Counted from the first letter of the stretch, positions 54,018 to 62,985 are shown. The stretch is DNA of 64,000 bases from JAPLJU01 sp036725345 (GCA_036725345.1 DAIMEJ010000008.1:84938-148937); one strand, 5' to 3'. The notes: a model not told the origin generated them from the sequence alone. Numbers and translations are program-made.

Positions 54018-54631
54018 CCTTCGGCCCTCTTTTCCGATTTCAAGGTCTCGCACATCCGGTGAATCCGGACGGCGAGATCGCCGGCTTCTCTCATGGTCCC
54101 GCCCAGAGAGACGAAACCGTGTCTCTTGAGAACGACAAACATTTCCCTGTCGAGCACCTCCAGGACGCTCTCGACCAGTTCCAGACTGCCGTAAGGTTTT
54201 TTTTCACGGGTCTCGCGGATCGCAAGTTTTTCCGGACAGGACAGGACCTCGCGGCTGTGACCGTGGAAGACGGCCTGAACGTCCGGTCTTCTCTGATAGA
54301 TTGCATAATGCATCATGGACTCCGAGGAGGGGTCACGAAGACCCGTGGCGTATACGACGCCCCTGGATAAATCGCAATCCGAGACGGTCACGAACTTGTC
54401 GTCCGTGAGGCGGTCCTTCCAGCCGACCTGGGATCCGGTGATGACAAAGGCATGATCCCCGTCTCTCAACCGGAAACTGAGGTTGCCCTGTGAGAATTCC
54501 CCGTATGGAGGCGCGAAATTCCGGCGATGGAATTCGCCGCACCAGAATTTGAGCTCCTCGAGCCGGGGATCACAGGGGGCTTCCTGGCCGAGGAATTTCG
54601 TGTCGAATTTCACGCCGCCGTGCTTTTCCAT
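54014..54631 (-). CDS. Class II aldolase/adducin family protein
   Basis: 205 aa, zinc-dependent class II aldolase fold as in L-fuculose-phosphate aldolase or methylthioribulose dehydratase. QGNLSFRL forms the phosphate/substrate loop, AVFHGHS gives two metal His, and KRHGFVSLG the third. First gene of the minus-strand unit with nadE, zinc ribbon and ADH. An aldolase plus ADH pair could process a sugar or sulfur-salvage intermediate, unproven. Confidence 0.9.
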   Translation of the reverse strand: MEKHGGVKFDTKFLGQEAPCDPRLEELKFWCGEFHRRNFAPPYGEFSQGNLSFRLRDGDHAFVITGSQVGWKDRLTDDKFVTVSDCDLSRGVVYATGLRDPSSESMMHYAIYQRRPDVQAVFHGHSREVLSCPEKLAIRETREKKPYGSLELVESVLEVLDREMFVVLKRHGFVSLGGTMREAGDLAVRIHRMCETLKSEKRAEG

Positions 54632-54842
54632 CTTGCAGAGCTGAAAACCTCTTTATTCTACTACTCAATTACGCACCTTTTGTCAAAGAAAAAGATAAAG
54701 ATTGCAAGGAGTTGTGAGACCGAAAGCCAATCGTTGGACCGCGATTATGCGCTTGACAGCGGCAGGCTTTGATGCCGAAAGAGCGACCGACATGCTTGGC
54801 TCCTGATGCCTTTCCGGCCGATTCGATAAAAAGGAGGAAGAC

Positions 54843-55199
54843 ATGCCTGAATTTGAAATCGTGGATCCCCGGAATCTCGGTGATCGTTACACCTTTTCGA
54901 CCGCCGTGAAGCGGGGCAACCTGCTCTTCATCTCCGGGATGATAGCCCGCGAACCGGCAACAGGGAAGATCGCGGGGAAGGGGACAGGCGGATTTTATTT
55001 TCCGGCGGATGGGCGAGATCCTTGAGGCTGCGGGCGGATCCTGTGACGACGCTGGAAGGTTACCGAGGGACTGCCGCGGTTCGGAGTAAATATTTCACTA
55101 AGGGCTTACCCGCCGCGGCGGGTGTGTCGTCGTGAAGTCCCTCGTCAACCCCGATGCACGCATCGAGATCGATGCCATCGCCATTCTGGACGGGGGATG
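54843..55199 (+). pseudogene. RidA/YjgF family pseudogene with several frameshifts
   Basis: Strong ribosome site AAAGGAGG and start MPEFEIVDPRNLGDRYTFST run cleanly to GKIAGKG, then the frame is lost. The rest of RidA is visible in pieces: MGEILEAAGGSCDD, VTEGLPRFGV, FTKGLPAAAG, and a clean end KSLVNPDARIEIDAIAILDG. At least three frame changes are needed. RidA deaminates reactive enamine/imine intermediates. Either a recent pseudogene or clustered sequencing errors. Confidence 0.8.
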
Positions 55200-55293
55200 A
55201 AGGGTGCAGGGGTCAAGCGGGAAGAGAAGCCGGAATAGTTTTTGCTAATTGATCGGCTATCTGGTAAGAAAGCGTAACGTTCGAGGGGAATGA

Positions 55294-55359
55294 ATGAAAA
55301 GAGTATTGTCCGGAGTCGTACTGCTTATGATTCTGGCCGTGCTCCTCGCCGGCTGCTGA
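55294..55359 (+). CDS. 21-residue lipoprotein leader ORF ending at UGA
   Basis: MKRVLSGVVLLMILAVLLAGC, then TGA at 55357-55359. GAGGGG lies 6 bp upstream of the ATG. This is a perfect lipoprotein signal with lipobox LAGC and nothing after the Cys. Reading past the UGA continues 20 codons (PKGFSGAGSAPQQTPVICGE) to another TGA at 55420, 8 bp before the next gene. It could be an entericidin-like mini-lipoprotein, a truncated gene, or a recoded UGA. Confidence 0.5.
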   Translation: MKRVLSGVVLLMILAVLLAGC

Positions 55360-55430
55360 CCAAAGGGCTTCTCCGGGGCGGGGTCCGCCCCGCAGCAGAC
55401 ACCGGTCATCTGCGGCGAGTGAAACGAGGC

Positions 55431-56423
55431 ATGGGAATGGATGTGCACAGGACGGGAATGCCCCGGTTTCAAGCGGGAGGACAGAAGATTGCCCTGTTGC
55501 TGGTGGCGGCGCTGATGGTTTTGATCCCCGGGACCCCGGGGGCAACCCTTGTGCCGCTCTACGAGCTTCCTTCGGAGCTCCAGCTCTGCGGAGAGCCCGT
55601 TCCGCTGAACAGGCAGGATGTCTGGGAAATGCTGGACCAGTCCTTTGTGCTTTCCGTTTACAACACGGACCAGGTCATCCTCTGGCTCAAGCGGGCCCAC
55701 CGTTACTTTCCCCACCTCGAGAAGCGGTTGCAGGAGAGGAAGATGCCGGACGATATCAAGTATGTGGCCGTGGTGGAGAGTTCTTTCAGGACGTACGCCG
55801 TGTCCTCGGCGAAGGCCGTGGGTCCTTGGCAGTTCATGGAAAGGACGGCGAAGCGGTATGGCCTCAAGGTGAACAAACAGATCGATGAGCGTCTCAATTT
55901 CGAGAAGTCCACGGAGGCGGCGCTCGATTATCTTACCGATCTCTACAGGATGTTCGGCAACTGGACGCTGGCCGCGGCATCCTACAACTGCGGCGAAGAG
56001 AGGGTTTCCAGCAGTATCAGCGTTCAGGGTACCCAGAGCTTTTATGATCTCGATCTGCCCCTCGAAACAGAGCGGTATATTTTCAGGATTCTGGCTGCGA
56101 AGCTGATCCTCGCGCAGCCCGAGAAATACGGTTATCACATCCCCCGGGAGAGGAGGTATCCGCCCCTGGATGTCGATCGCGTCGCGTTCAGTCTCAAGAA
56201 AGAGGTCCACGTCACCCTCATTGCCCGGGCAGCCGGGACAACCTATAAAACCATCCGCGAGCTGAATCCCGAGATCAGGGATGAAATTCTTCCCAAGGGA
56301 GATTATGCGCTGATCGTCCCGAAGGGACGGGCAGCGCAGTTCACGAGGACGCTGCCCGATCTTCTTTCCGTGGAGCCCGACGGAGGAAAACGAAGCAACA
56401 GTAAGAAATCGAAGACCCGTTGA
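55431..56423 (+). CDS. Lytic transglycosylase (MltD-like) with LysM-like tail
   Basis: About 330 aa. A membrane/signal segment (LLLVAALMVLIPGTPG) is followed by an SLT domain: YVAVVESSFRTYAVSSAKA with catalytic Glu, VGPWQFMERTAKRYGL and AAASYNCGEERV. Residues about 275-315 (VTLIARAAGTTYKTIRELNP and LPKGDYALIVP) resemble a LysM peptidoglycan-binding repeat. Start at ATG 55431 or 55437, with GAGG upstream. Cleaves peptidoglycan glycan strands with 1,6-anhydro product formation. Confidence 0.9.
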   Translation: MGMDVHRTGMPRFQAGGQKIALLLVAALMVLIPGTPGATLVPLYELPSELQLCGEPVPLNRQDVWEMLDQSFVLSVYNTDQVILWLKRAHRYFPHLEKRLQERKMPDDIKYVAVVESSFRTYAVSSAKAVGPWQFMERTAKRYGLKVNKQIDERLNFEKSTEAALDYLTDLYRMFGNWTLAAASYNCGEERVSSSISVQGTQSFYDLDLPLETERYIFRILAAKLILAQPEKYGYHIPRERRYPPLDVDRVAFSLKKEVHVTLIARAAGTTYKTIRELNPEIRDEILPKGDYALIVPKGRAAQFTRTLPDLLSVEPDGGKRSNSKKSKTR

Positions 56424-56531
56424 GAGGTCAGGGCTACGACGATCCGCCGGATCGGTCATTTGGACGATGACTTTTCTCCGCTGCACCGGGGCTGAGGCGT
56501 TCCGCCAAAACCTTTTCAAAGCCGTTCATTC

Positions 56532-56560
56532 TTGACAGTTATCTGAAGTTTCTCTAAATT
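56532..56560 (+). promoter_or_regulatory. Sigma-70-like promoter
   Basis: TTGACA at 56532-56537, 17-nt spacer, TAAATT at 56555-56560, leading to the dehydrogenase gene at 56711. Confidence 0.55.
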
Positions 56561-56710
56561 TATTTGCCAACCATTGAGGTATCCTGATTCCAGGCAAGAC
56601 CGTTTCCCTCGGTTCTGCCCTTCTCCACGGGGGCGGCAGCGGCAGGCGCTTCCCGCGAGGGAAAAGGATCAGGACTGAAATCCACTCGAGGCATGGGGGA
56701 GGATCGGAGT

Positions 56711-57592
56711 ATGAAGATCGGCTGGATCGGCACAGGGATCATGGGGTCTTCCATGGCCGGGCATCTGCAGGGCGGCGGCCACGAAGTGTACGTTTTCAAT
56801 CGCACCCGCCAAAAGGCCCGCTCCATTCTGGAGCGGGGGGGGAAGTGGTGTGAGTCCCCGGCCGACATGGCGGGGAGGGCGGAAATCATCTTCACCATGG
56901 TCGGCACGCCTGCTGATGTGGAGGAGGTTTACCTTGGAACGCAGGGGATTTTTTCCGTAAAGAGGGCCTGCCGCATTGCCGTCGACATGACCACGAGCCA
57001 GCCGAGCCTCGCCAGGAAAATTTTCACGGCAGCAGCGGAAAAAGGTATTTCGACTCTCGATGCGCCCGTTTCAGGCGGTGATGTCGGGGCAAGAAACGCC
57101 ACGCTCGCCATCATGACCGGAGGTGAAAAAAGAACCTACGATGAGGTCGTGCCGTTGTTCCGGCTCATGGGCCGGGATATCGCCTACCTGGGTGAGGCGG
57201 GGGCGGGTCAGCACACGAAAATGTGCAATCAAATTCTTGTTGCCGGCAACATGATCGGTGCCTGTGAGGCTCTGCTCTATGCCTCCAGGATCGGACTGGA
57301 CGAAAGGGCTGTGATCGAAATCATCGGAAAAGGCGCGGCCGCTTCCTGGGCCGTCAACAATTACGGTCCCCGCATCCTTCAGGGGGATTTCAACCCCGGT
57401 TTCATGGTGAATCACTTTGTCAAGGACATGGAAATCGCCTTGCGGGAAGCCGCATCGGCGGGCCTCGCGCTCCCGGGGCTCGCTCTCGTTCACCAGCTCT
57501 ACGTGGCCCTTCAGGCGCAGAGGCAGGGCGCTTGCGGCGTGCAGGCGCTCATACGGGTGCTCAGAAGTCTGAGCGGCATGGACGCTTCCTGA
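56711..57592 (+). CDS. NAD(P)-dependent beta-hydroxyacid dehydrogenase
   Basis: 293 aa of the 3-hydroxyisobutyrate dehydrogenase/tartronate semialdehyde reductase/GLYR1 family. Dinucleotide motif GWIGTGIMGSSMAGHL, NRT after beta-2 (NADP-leaning), DAPVSGGDVGA, and catalytic Lys in GAGQHTKMCNQI. ATG 56711 is preceded by a promoter 150 bp upstream. Acts on a 3-hydroxyacid or succinic semialdehyde-type substrate; specificity not determined. Confidence 0.93.
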   Translation: MKIGWIGTGIMGSSMAGHLQGGGHEVYVFNRTRQKARSILERGGKWCESPADMAGRAEIIFTMVGTPADVEEVYLGTQGIFSVKRACRIAVDMTTSQPSLARKIFTAAAEKGISTLDAPVSGGDVGARNATLAIMTGGEKRTYDEVVPLFRLMGRDIAYLGEAGAGQHTKMCNQILVAGNMIGACEALLYASRIGLDERAVIEIIGKGAAASWAVNNYGPRILQGDFNPGFMVNHFVKDMEIALREAASAGLALPGLALVHQLYVALQAQRQGACGVQALIRVLRSLSGMDAS

Positions 57593-57621
57593 AAGGCGGC
57601 CATTCAAAGGGTATCCGGGGG

Positions 57622-58197
57622 ATGAAAAACATGAATTACGAGGCGCTTCTGAGGCAAAGGCGGTCCATCCGGGCATTCGAGGAACGGGACGTCCCGCCGG
57701 ATGTCGTCATGGAGATCATTCGTGACAGCTGCCTGGCGCCGAGTGCCATGAACGGCCAGCCTTGGCGCTTTGCCGTGGTTCAAAATCGGCGGTGGATCAA
57801 GCGCATCTCCGATGAGAGCAAAAGAAACCACCTGCGCGATATTGAAAATAATCCATCCTCCCCGTTGAGTCGTTATAAGGACAGGTTGAGGGACGAGGCC
57901 TTTAATGTGTTTTACAATGCGCCCTGCCTGGTCTTTATTGCCGGTCCCGGCAACATCCCCTCCCTGGCTGTGGATTGCGCCCTGGCCGCATCTTATTTCA
58001 TGTTTGCGGCAACGGCCCGCGGCCTGGGGACCTGCTGGATCGGCCTGGGAACGAACCTTTCGAATCAGGAGACGCTCGAGGCCATCGGCATCCCCGCGGA
58101 CTGCAGGATCATTGCGCCCCTGATCCTCGGCTATCCCCTGTCCATTCCCGACCCCCGGGATCGTGAAGAAGCGATGATCCTCAAAATTTTGCGGTAA
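57622..58197 (+). CDS. Nitroreductase family flavoprotein
   Basis: 191 aa. RRSIRAFEERDV with FMN-phosphate Arg/Ser, LAPSAMNGQPWRFAVV and GLGTCWIGLG are nitroreductase family marks. Uses FMN and NAD(P)H; substrate could be a quinone, nitro compound or enoyl group. Start MKNMNYEALL at 57622, or 57631. Begins 30 bp after the dehydrogenase. Confidence 0.92.
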   Translation: MKNMNYEALLRQRRSIRAFEERDVPPDVVMEIIRDSCLAPSAMNGQPWRFAVVQNRRWIKRISDESKRNHLRDIENNPSSPLSRYKDRLRDEAFNVFYNAPCLVFIAGPGNIPSLAVDCALAASYFMFAATARGLGTCWIGLGTNLSNQETLEAIGIPADCRIIAPLILGYPLSIPDPRDREEAMILKILR

Positions 58198-58371
58198 AAA
58201 ACGGAACGGAAGTTGCAACCTTGTCGGGTTGAGCCTCTCGAAGAAAGGCTGCGTGACGGCACCGGGTGAATTGCCCTTGACCGGGGATGCCTTTTGCCGG
58301 TATGTTTTTCTGGAGTGAACGATATTTTTTCAGAATCCCGGTTGAAAGAGGGAGTGAAGCGATTTTGTCGA

Positions 58372-59307
58372 ATGAATAGAAAGACCCTTTTCGTTTTTCT
58401 CATCTGCTCCGCACTCTTTTTCTTGTTTGTTTCCCGAGTGCATTCCGCTGATGCCGTGAAGATCAAGGCCCAGTCCGCCATTCTCAAGAATCTCAACACG
58501 GGGGAGATCCTGTATTCAAAAAAAGCCGACCGGGGAATCCCGCCGGCATCGATCACAAAGGTGCTGACCCTCTATCTCGTCTTCGAAGCGATTGAAGGAG
58601 GCAGGGCCGACCCGGATGACCGGGTCGTGATCAGCCGCAAGGCGAGCCGGATGAAGGGCTCGAGGATGTACGTCGGTGAGGGGGAGGAAGTGCTCCTGGA
58701 CGACCTGATCAAGGGAACGGCCATCGTGTCGGGAAACGACGCCGCGATAGCCATCGCAGAGCATGTCGACGGGGATGTGGATGCCTTTGTGAGGCGCATG
58801 AATCGAAAGGCCAAGGCCCTGGGCATGACCCGCAGCCATTTCAGAAACCCAAACGGACTGCCCGCCCGGGGACAGGTGACCACGGCCCGGGATGTCCTGA
58901 AGCTCAGCGAGTCCTACCTGGACCGTTTCCCCCAGTCCCTGGAGATCCACTCCATGACATCCTACACCTTCCAGGATGTCACGCAGCAGAATTCGAATCA
59001 TCTTCTCGAGATGTGCCCCGACGTGGATGGCCTGAAAACGGGGTTCACCCGGAAGAGCGGGTATCATATCGTGGTGACCGCTCAAAGGAACGGGATGCGG
59101 CTCATGGCCGTTGTCATGGGAGCGAAGTCGTCCAGTGTGAGGGACCGGGAGGCGAGGCGGCTGATCGAAGAGGGGTTCAGGATGGCCGGCGTCCCGGCGT
59201 ATACCCCATCCGAACCGACGGCCGGGGTGAAGCTCAGGAAGGCGACGGGTCTTTCGGGTTCCTCTAAAACGTCAATTCGCACAAAAGACAACCGATCAAA
59301 ACTGTGA
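58372..59307 (+). CDS. D-alanyl-D-alanine carboxypeptidase (S11 family)
   Basis: 311-aa low-molecular-mass PBP of the DacA/D type, periplasmic. Signal peptide FVFLICSALFFLFVSRVHSA; catalytic SxxK in PASITKVL; SGN in IVSGNDAAIA; KTG in DGLKTGFTRKSGYH. Trims D-Ala from peptidoglycan stem peptides, in line with the Ddl and lytic enzymes in the window. Lacks the long C-terminal domain of PBP5. ATG 58372. Confidence 0.95.
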   Translation: MNRKTLFVFLICSALFFLFVSRVHSADAVKIKAQSAILKNLNTGEILYSKKADRGIPPASITKVLTLYLVFEAIEGGRADPDDRVVISRKASRMKGSRMYVGEGEEVLLDDLIKGTAIVSGNDAAIAIAEHVDGDVDAFVRRMNRKAKALGMTRSHFRNPNGLPARGQVTTARDVLKLSESYLDRFPQSLEIHSMTSYTFQDVTQQNSNHLLEMCPDVDGLKTGFTRKSGYHIVVTAQRNGMRLMAVVMGAKSSSVRDREARRLIEEGFRMAGVPAYTPSEPTAGVKLRKATGLSGSSKTSIRTKDNRSKL

Positions 59308-59323
59308 GTCGTCTCTCGAAGAG

Positions 59324-60076
59324 GTGCAAGTCGTGATTGCTCTCAGGGTGTTGGTCTGTGCTTTCTTTCTCCTCGCGAGCGCTGTGCACGCTCAGGTGAA
59401 GATCACGACATGGACCGATGATGACGGGGTCGTCCATATCGAGGATAAGGCACCCCCGGCGCAGCCCGGAAAATCCCGGGACCTTCAGGATCAACTTGCC
59501 CTGAATTTCCCTCCCCAAAATGCCGTCGAAAAAGCCAGAAATGCCACCATCCTGGTGCAATCATCCAAGGGGGTCGGTTCGGGCTTCTTCATCACCAAGG
59601 ACGGATTCATTCTGACGAACAAGCACATTGTCAATCCATCCGGGATCCACAGGATCGTCCTCATCGACGGTACGCAACTCGAGGTGCAGGGGGTGAAGGA
59701 AATCAGCGAAAAGTACGATATCGCCCTTCTCAAGCTGGACGGTTACAAGTGCCCCTACATTGAACCCTTCGACGCGCGCCGCCTTCCCCCAAAGGCCAGT
59801 CTCTATGCCATCGGGATGCCCATGGGTCTCACGCATACCATCGCGCAGGGTATTCACACCGGCTCCAGGTCCATCGATGACCTGACCTACATTAAAACCA
59901 CGGCCCCGATCACCTACACCAGCAGCGGGGGACCTCTGGTCACCCAGTTTGGACGGGTGGTGGGGGTCAACACCCAGAAACTTGGCGGGCAGACGGGTGA
60001 AGGCTCAAATTACGCCGTTCCCGTTTTCGATGTCCTGGCGGAGTTCGCGAAGAGCGTCGGGGAGCCTTCCGAGTGA
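59324..60076 (+). CDS. Exported trypsin-like serine protease with N-terminal DUF4124 segment
   Basis: 250 aa from GTG 59324 (GTG 59333 is possible). Signal peptide FFLLASAVHAQ, then ITTWTDDDGVVHIEDKAPP, a DUF4124-like segment. The S1C trypsin fold follows: TNKHIV (His), KYDIALLKL (Asp) and YTSSGGPLV (Ser). The common GNSGGP has Ser-Ser in place of Asn-Ser. No PDZ domain. Likely a periplasmic protease; target unknown. Confidence 0.88.
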   Translation: MQVVIALRVLVCAFFLLASAVHAQVKITTWTDDDGVVHIEDKAPPAQPGKSRDLQDQLALNFPPQNAVEKARNATILVQSSKGVGSGFFITKDGFILTNKHIVNPSGIHRIVLIDGTQLEVQGVKEISEKYDIALLKLDGYKCPYIEPFDARRLPPKASLYAIGMPMGLTHTIAQGIHTGSRSIDDLTYIKTTAPITYTSSGGPLVTQFGRVVGVNTQKLGGQTGEGSNYAVPVFDVLAEFAKSVGEPSE

Positions 60077-60327
60077 CAGGCCCGGCGCGTCCCCGGCAAG
60101 AAAGAGTTGATTTTTCAGGTGCCTGTAGTAAAGTGTCCCGCAAATTCAGAAACCGGGAGGGGCGGAACAGGCTGGCCGGAGAAATCTCGCGTCTTTGTTG
60201 CACCCGGTGAAAATCACCGCCTGCCTCCAAACGGATATTGACCCCTGCCTGTCATCATCGCAATGCATAACCCGTCTTGCGGCGTAATGGGGCGGGCCAG
60301 GTCCTCGGCCCGGAAAAGGAAGAGGGT

Positions 60328-61323
60328 ATGCTCAGGATCCTGGAAGACGAATCAACGATCCGCCGCTGCCAGCAGCAGTTCATGAGGCGGCTGAAGGCCT
60401 TCGCCGACGACAGGGTTCAGGTCAGGATCGGCCACATGGGGGAGAGCTTCGGGGGGAAAGTCTTCTGCGCCACGAGCCTGGGATTCTGGTTCATCCCCAG
60501 AAAACAGGACGGAAACCGGTATTGGAATGCCTTCGGCGTGGGCCGGCCCTCACGGGATACTCACGTTTTCAGTACCTGTGAGATCAATTTCCCTCTCCGC
60601 GGACTCGACCGGAGAATCGGAGGCGCTTTCGCCCGTGATGAGGCCGGGAGAACTTTTGTCGTCCACCGCGGAAAAATAGGCGGTGGGAAAAAGGGCATCG
60701 GTAAATCGCTCTTTGAAGACCAATACCGCGGTGTCTGGGCTGTGGTGCAGGATGGGAGTGTGGAAACGAACGTTGTTCTGATCGGCCATTTGGGGTCGTC
60801 GAGGTTCGCCTGGCAGGTGAGCCAGTTTGTCCGCAAGGTGGATCGGATCAAGGATGCCGGATCTCCGCAACGGGTTCAAACGGAGATGGAATTCGACGAT
60901 CACCGTTTCAGCGAGGAGTGGATCGGCGGGAGATACCAGAAGGAAGAGAGAGATTTCGCCGCGGAATGCGATCGGGGCCTCGTAATCCGGGATCTGGCTG
61001 CCGCTCTCAAGAACTGCGGCGTCAGGCTCGGCAATGACGGGGACAGAGACCTCTATGCGGTGGACGCGGGCGGCCGCGTTACGATGATCTTCGAAGTGAA
61101 AACGGACCTGCAGCGCCCGAACCTTTGCGCCGGTGCGGCAAGGCTTCTGCTCAACGGGCTCAGCCTTCCGAACCAACCGAGGCTGGTCATGGCGGTCCCG
61201 GGCGGGGTCGATGACGCGCTCCGGGAGAAGTTCAAGGCATTAAAAGTCGACCTTCTCCCCTTTGAGTGGGAGGATGACCATGCGGTTTTCGGCAAGCTCA
61301 AGGACATTCTGCCCCCGGCATAG
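60328..61323 (+). CDS. Unknown protein with PD-(D/E)XK nuclease-like C-terminus
   Basis: 331 aa. Around residues 245-265, GDRDLYAVDAGGRVTMIFEVKTD shows Asp, then Glu-x-Lys, the metal/catalytic core of PD-(D/E)XK nucleases, with the final region resembling the alpha/beta core. The N-terminal 200 residues are basic and unrecognised. No methylase or partner nearby. GGAAGAGG precedes ATG 60328. A restriction-like or nucleic-acid-processing role is possible but not proven. Confidence 0.7.
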   Translation: MLRILEDESTIRRCQQQFMRRLKAFADDRVQVRIGHMGESFGGKVFCATSLGFWFIPRKQDGNRYWNAFGVGRPSRDTHVFSTCEINFPLRGLDRRIGGAFARDEAGRTFVVHRGKIGGGKKGIGKSLFEDQYRGVWAVVQDGSVETNVVLIGHLGSSRFAWQVSQFVRKVDRIKDAGSPQRVQTEMEFDDHRFSEEWIGGRYQKEERDFAAECDRGLVIRDLAAALKNCGVRLGNDGDRDLYAVDAGGRVTMIFEVKTDLQRPNLCAGAARLLLNGLSLPNQPRLVMAVPGGVDDALREKFKALKVDLLPFEWEDDHAVFGKLKDILPPA

Positions 61324-61377
61324 GGCGCGGCGGCCCTTTTCGCCGTCCGGCCGGAGGGATATATCCGAGGTGAACGG

Positions 61378-61689
61378 ATGAAAAAGGAGGCTCGCCCCTA
61401 TATCTGTCACGTCTTCGTCTGCACGAACAACCGCCATGGCGAGCGAAAGTCATGTGCCGATGGCGGGAATGAGGCACTCAAGGATTTCCTGAAAGCGGAA
61501 ATAGAAAAGCGGGGGTGGAGGGGCCGCGTGCGCGTCTCGAGCAGCGGATGCATGGGGCTCTGCGCGAGAGGGCCCAATGTCATCCTGTACCCCGAGGGGA
61601 TCTGGTTCCGTGAAGTTTCCCCCGCCGAGGGCGTGCGTATCCTCGATGAGATTGCCGTCTTGCTGACGAATCCGGGTGGGAAGTCCTGA
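61378..61689 (+). CDS. Thioredoxin-like [2Fe-2S] ferredoxin
   Basis: 103 aa. Cys pattern FVCTNNRHGERKSC ... SSGCMGLCARGP is that of the thioredoxin-like 2Fe-2S fold of NuoE/HydG-type ferredoxins. Electron carrier in the cytosol. GGAGG before ATG 61378. No redox partner is encoded next to it. Confidence 0.93.
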   Translation: MKKEARPYICHVFVCTNNRHGERKSCADGGNEALKDFLKAEIEKRGWRGRVRVSSSGCMGLCARGPNVILYPEGIWFREVSPAEGVRILDEIAVLLTNPGGKS

Positions 61690-61716
61690 CACGCCGCACG
61701 ACGATCACGGTCACAC

Positions 61717-62103
61717 ATGGGAAAGCAAGTTCTTGTGGTCGATGATGAAGCCTCGGCCCGCCAGGTTTTCGCGGCGATGCTCGGTTCTTCCGGGTACGAG
61801 GTGAAAACGGCCTCGGGGGCCGAAGAGGCTCTGGATATTATTGCCCGCGAGGATATCGATGTCATTTTCCTCGACCTGAAACTTTTCGGTGTCAGCGGGA
61901 TCGAGCTGTGTCGGGAGATCAGGAAGAGGAGACCCCTGGCGATCATCCATGCCGTTACGGGGTGGGCGGCCCTCTATGAGATCGAAGAGTGCCGGGAGGC
62001 CGGCTTCGACGATTTCTTTACAAAGCCGATCAATCTCGAAGCCCTGCTCAAAGCCACCGGGGATGCCTTCGAAAAGCTGGATCGCTGGAGGAAACGATAC
62101 TAA
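61717..62103 (+). CDS. Single-domain response regulator
   Basis: 128-aa CheY-like receiver. Acid pair in VVDDEASARQ, phospho-acceptor Asp in IDVIFLDLKLFG, Thr-like site in HAVTGWAALYE and Lys in FFTKPI. No output domain, so it acts by protein contact. No histidine kinase in the window. Confidence 0.94.
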   Translation: MGKQVLVVDDEASARQVFAAMLGSSGYEVKTASGAEEALDIIAREDIDVIFLDLKLFGVSGIELCREIRKRRPLAIIHAVTGWAALYEIEECREAGFDDFFTKPINLEALLKATGDAFEKLDRWRKRY

Positions 62104-62239
62104 AAAAGTGTAGAGGGCAGGCTGCCGATTAGAGAAGCAGCCAGACTGCCCGGGAACCTGATCCCCTGTATATCATGCCGCTCGACTATCAACGGAAGTG
62201 AGTCCATAAGGCAAATAAACTTATTGAAAGGGTTCTATC

Positions 62240-62455
62240 ATGGATGAAGGAAACTGGCTCCACCGATTCCGGCGTTCACGGCGGGACAAGTGGATCGGCG
62301 GTGTCTGCGGCGGGCTGGGAGAAATAACGACCTTTCCGTCCTGGACCTGGAGATTGGTCTTCGCCCTGCTCTTTCTGTGCTACGGCGTGGGGCTGATCCC
62401 GTACATCCTGCTGTGGATCTTCGTTCCGAAAGAAAGTGAGCAGAAGGGTGTTTGA
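62240..62455 (+). CDS. PspC domain protein
   Basis: 71 aa. RDKWIGGVCGGLGEITTF plus one C-terminal hydrophobic segment (WRLVFALLFLCYGVGLIPYI) and FVPKE are the PspC core. Inner-membrane stress protein related to phage-shock PspC; no other psp genes adjacent. Confidence 0.92.
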   Translation: MDEGNWLHRFRRSRRDKWIGGVCGGLGEITTFPSWTWRLVFALLFLCYGVGLIPYILLWIFVPKESEQKGV

Positions 62456-62567
62456 TACGCCTGCGTAAAGCTGCGGGCCGTGGCGCTCTCCTGACGAGAA
62501 AAATTATTTTTGCGGGAAGCCGGGCCAGTTATAACCGGGCAACGACCGGGCAGAAAGGGGGCGGATC

Positions 62568-62885
62568 ATGACGGGGTACTTGATGAACCGACTTTTTTTA
62601 TTTGTCATCGTGATGATTTTCATCTGGGGGTTGATGGGCAAGGCCGGAGAGGCGGCAGAGTCCACCTATGTGAGCATTCTGTGCAATAACAAGGTCGTTT
62701 CCGTGGGGGACACCAAGCAGGAGGTCCTGATAAAATGCGGGGAGCCCCTGGCCAAGTCAGTCGACGAGGTGGTGGATTCAAAACTTGTTGAGCGGTGGAC
62801 TTACAAGATCGGCGGTTTTTATCGCCCCTTTGTTTTCGAGGGTGGTGAGTTGAAGCATATTGAGGCGGGGCGACTGGCGGATTGA
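62568..62885 (+). CDS. DUF2845 exported protein
   Basis: 105 aa with signal segment LFLFVIVMIFIWGLMGKAGEA and mature SILCNNKVVSVGDTKQEV and CGEPLAKS, the DUF2845 pattern. Periplasmic, unknown function. Confidence 0.85.
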   Translation: MTGYLMNRLFLFVIVMIFIWGLMGKAGEAAESTYVSILCNNKVVSVGDTKQEVLIKCGEPLAKSVDEVVDSKLVERWTYKIGGFYRPFVFEGGELKHIEAGRLAD

Positions 62886-62985
62886 AGAAATCAAAGATTC
62901 TCCGGCGGGCCGATTGCGAGATTAGCGCTCGCCGGGAGAGACTGACGCAACAAAAAAAGATACATCTTTCCGGAGGATAATCAAA

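Noticed and set aside
54843..55025. A 60-residue stand-alone protein
   Set aside because: Only the N-terminus of RidA; the remainder follows in other frames, so it is a broken gene rather than a small protein.
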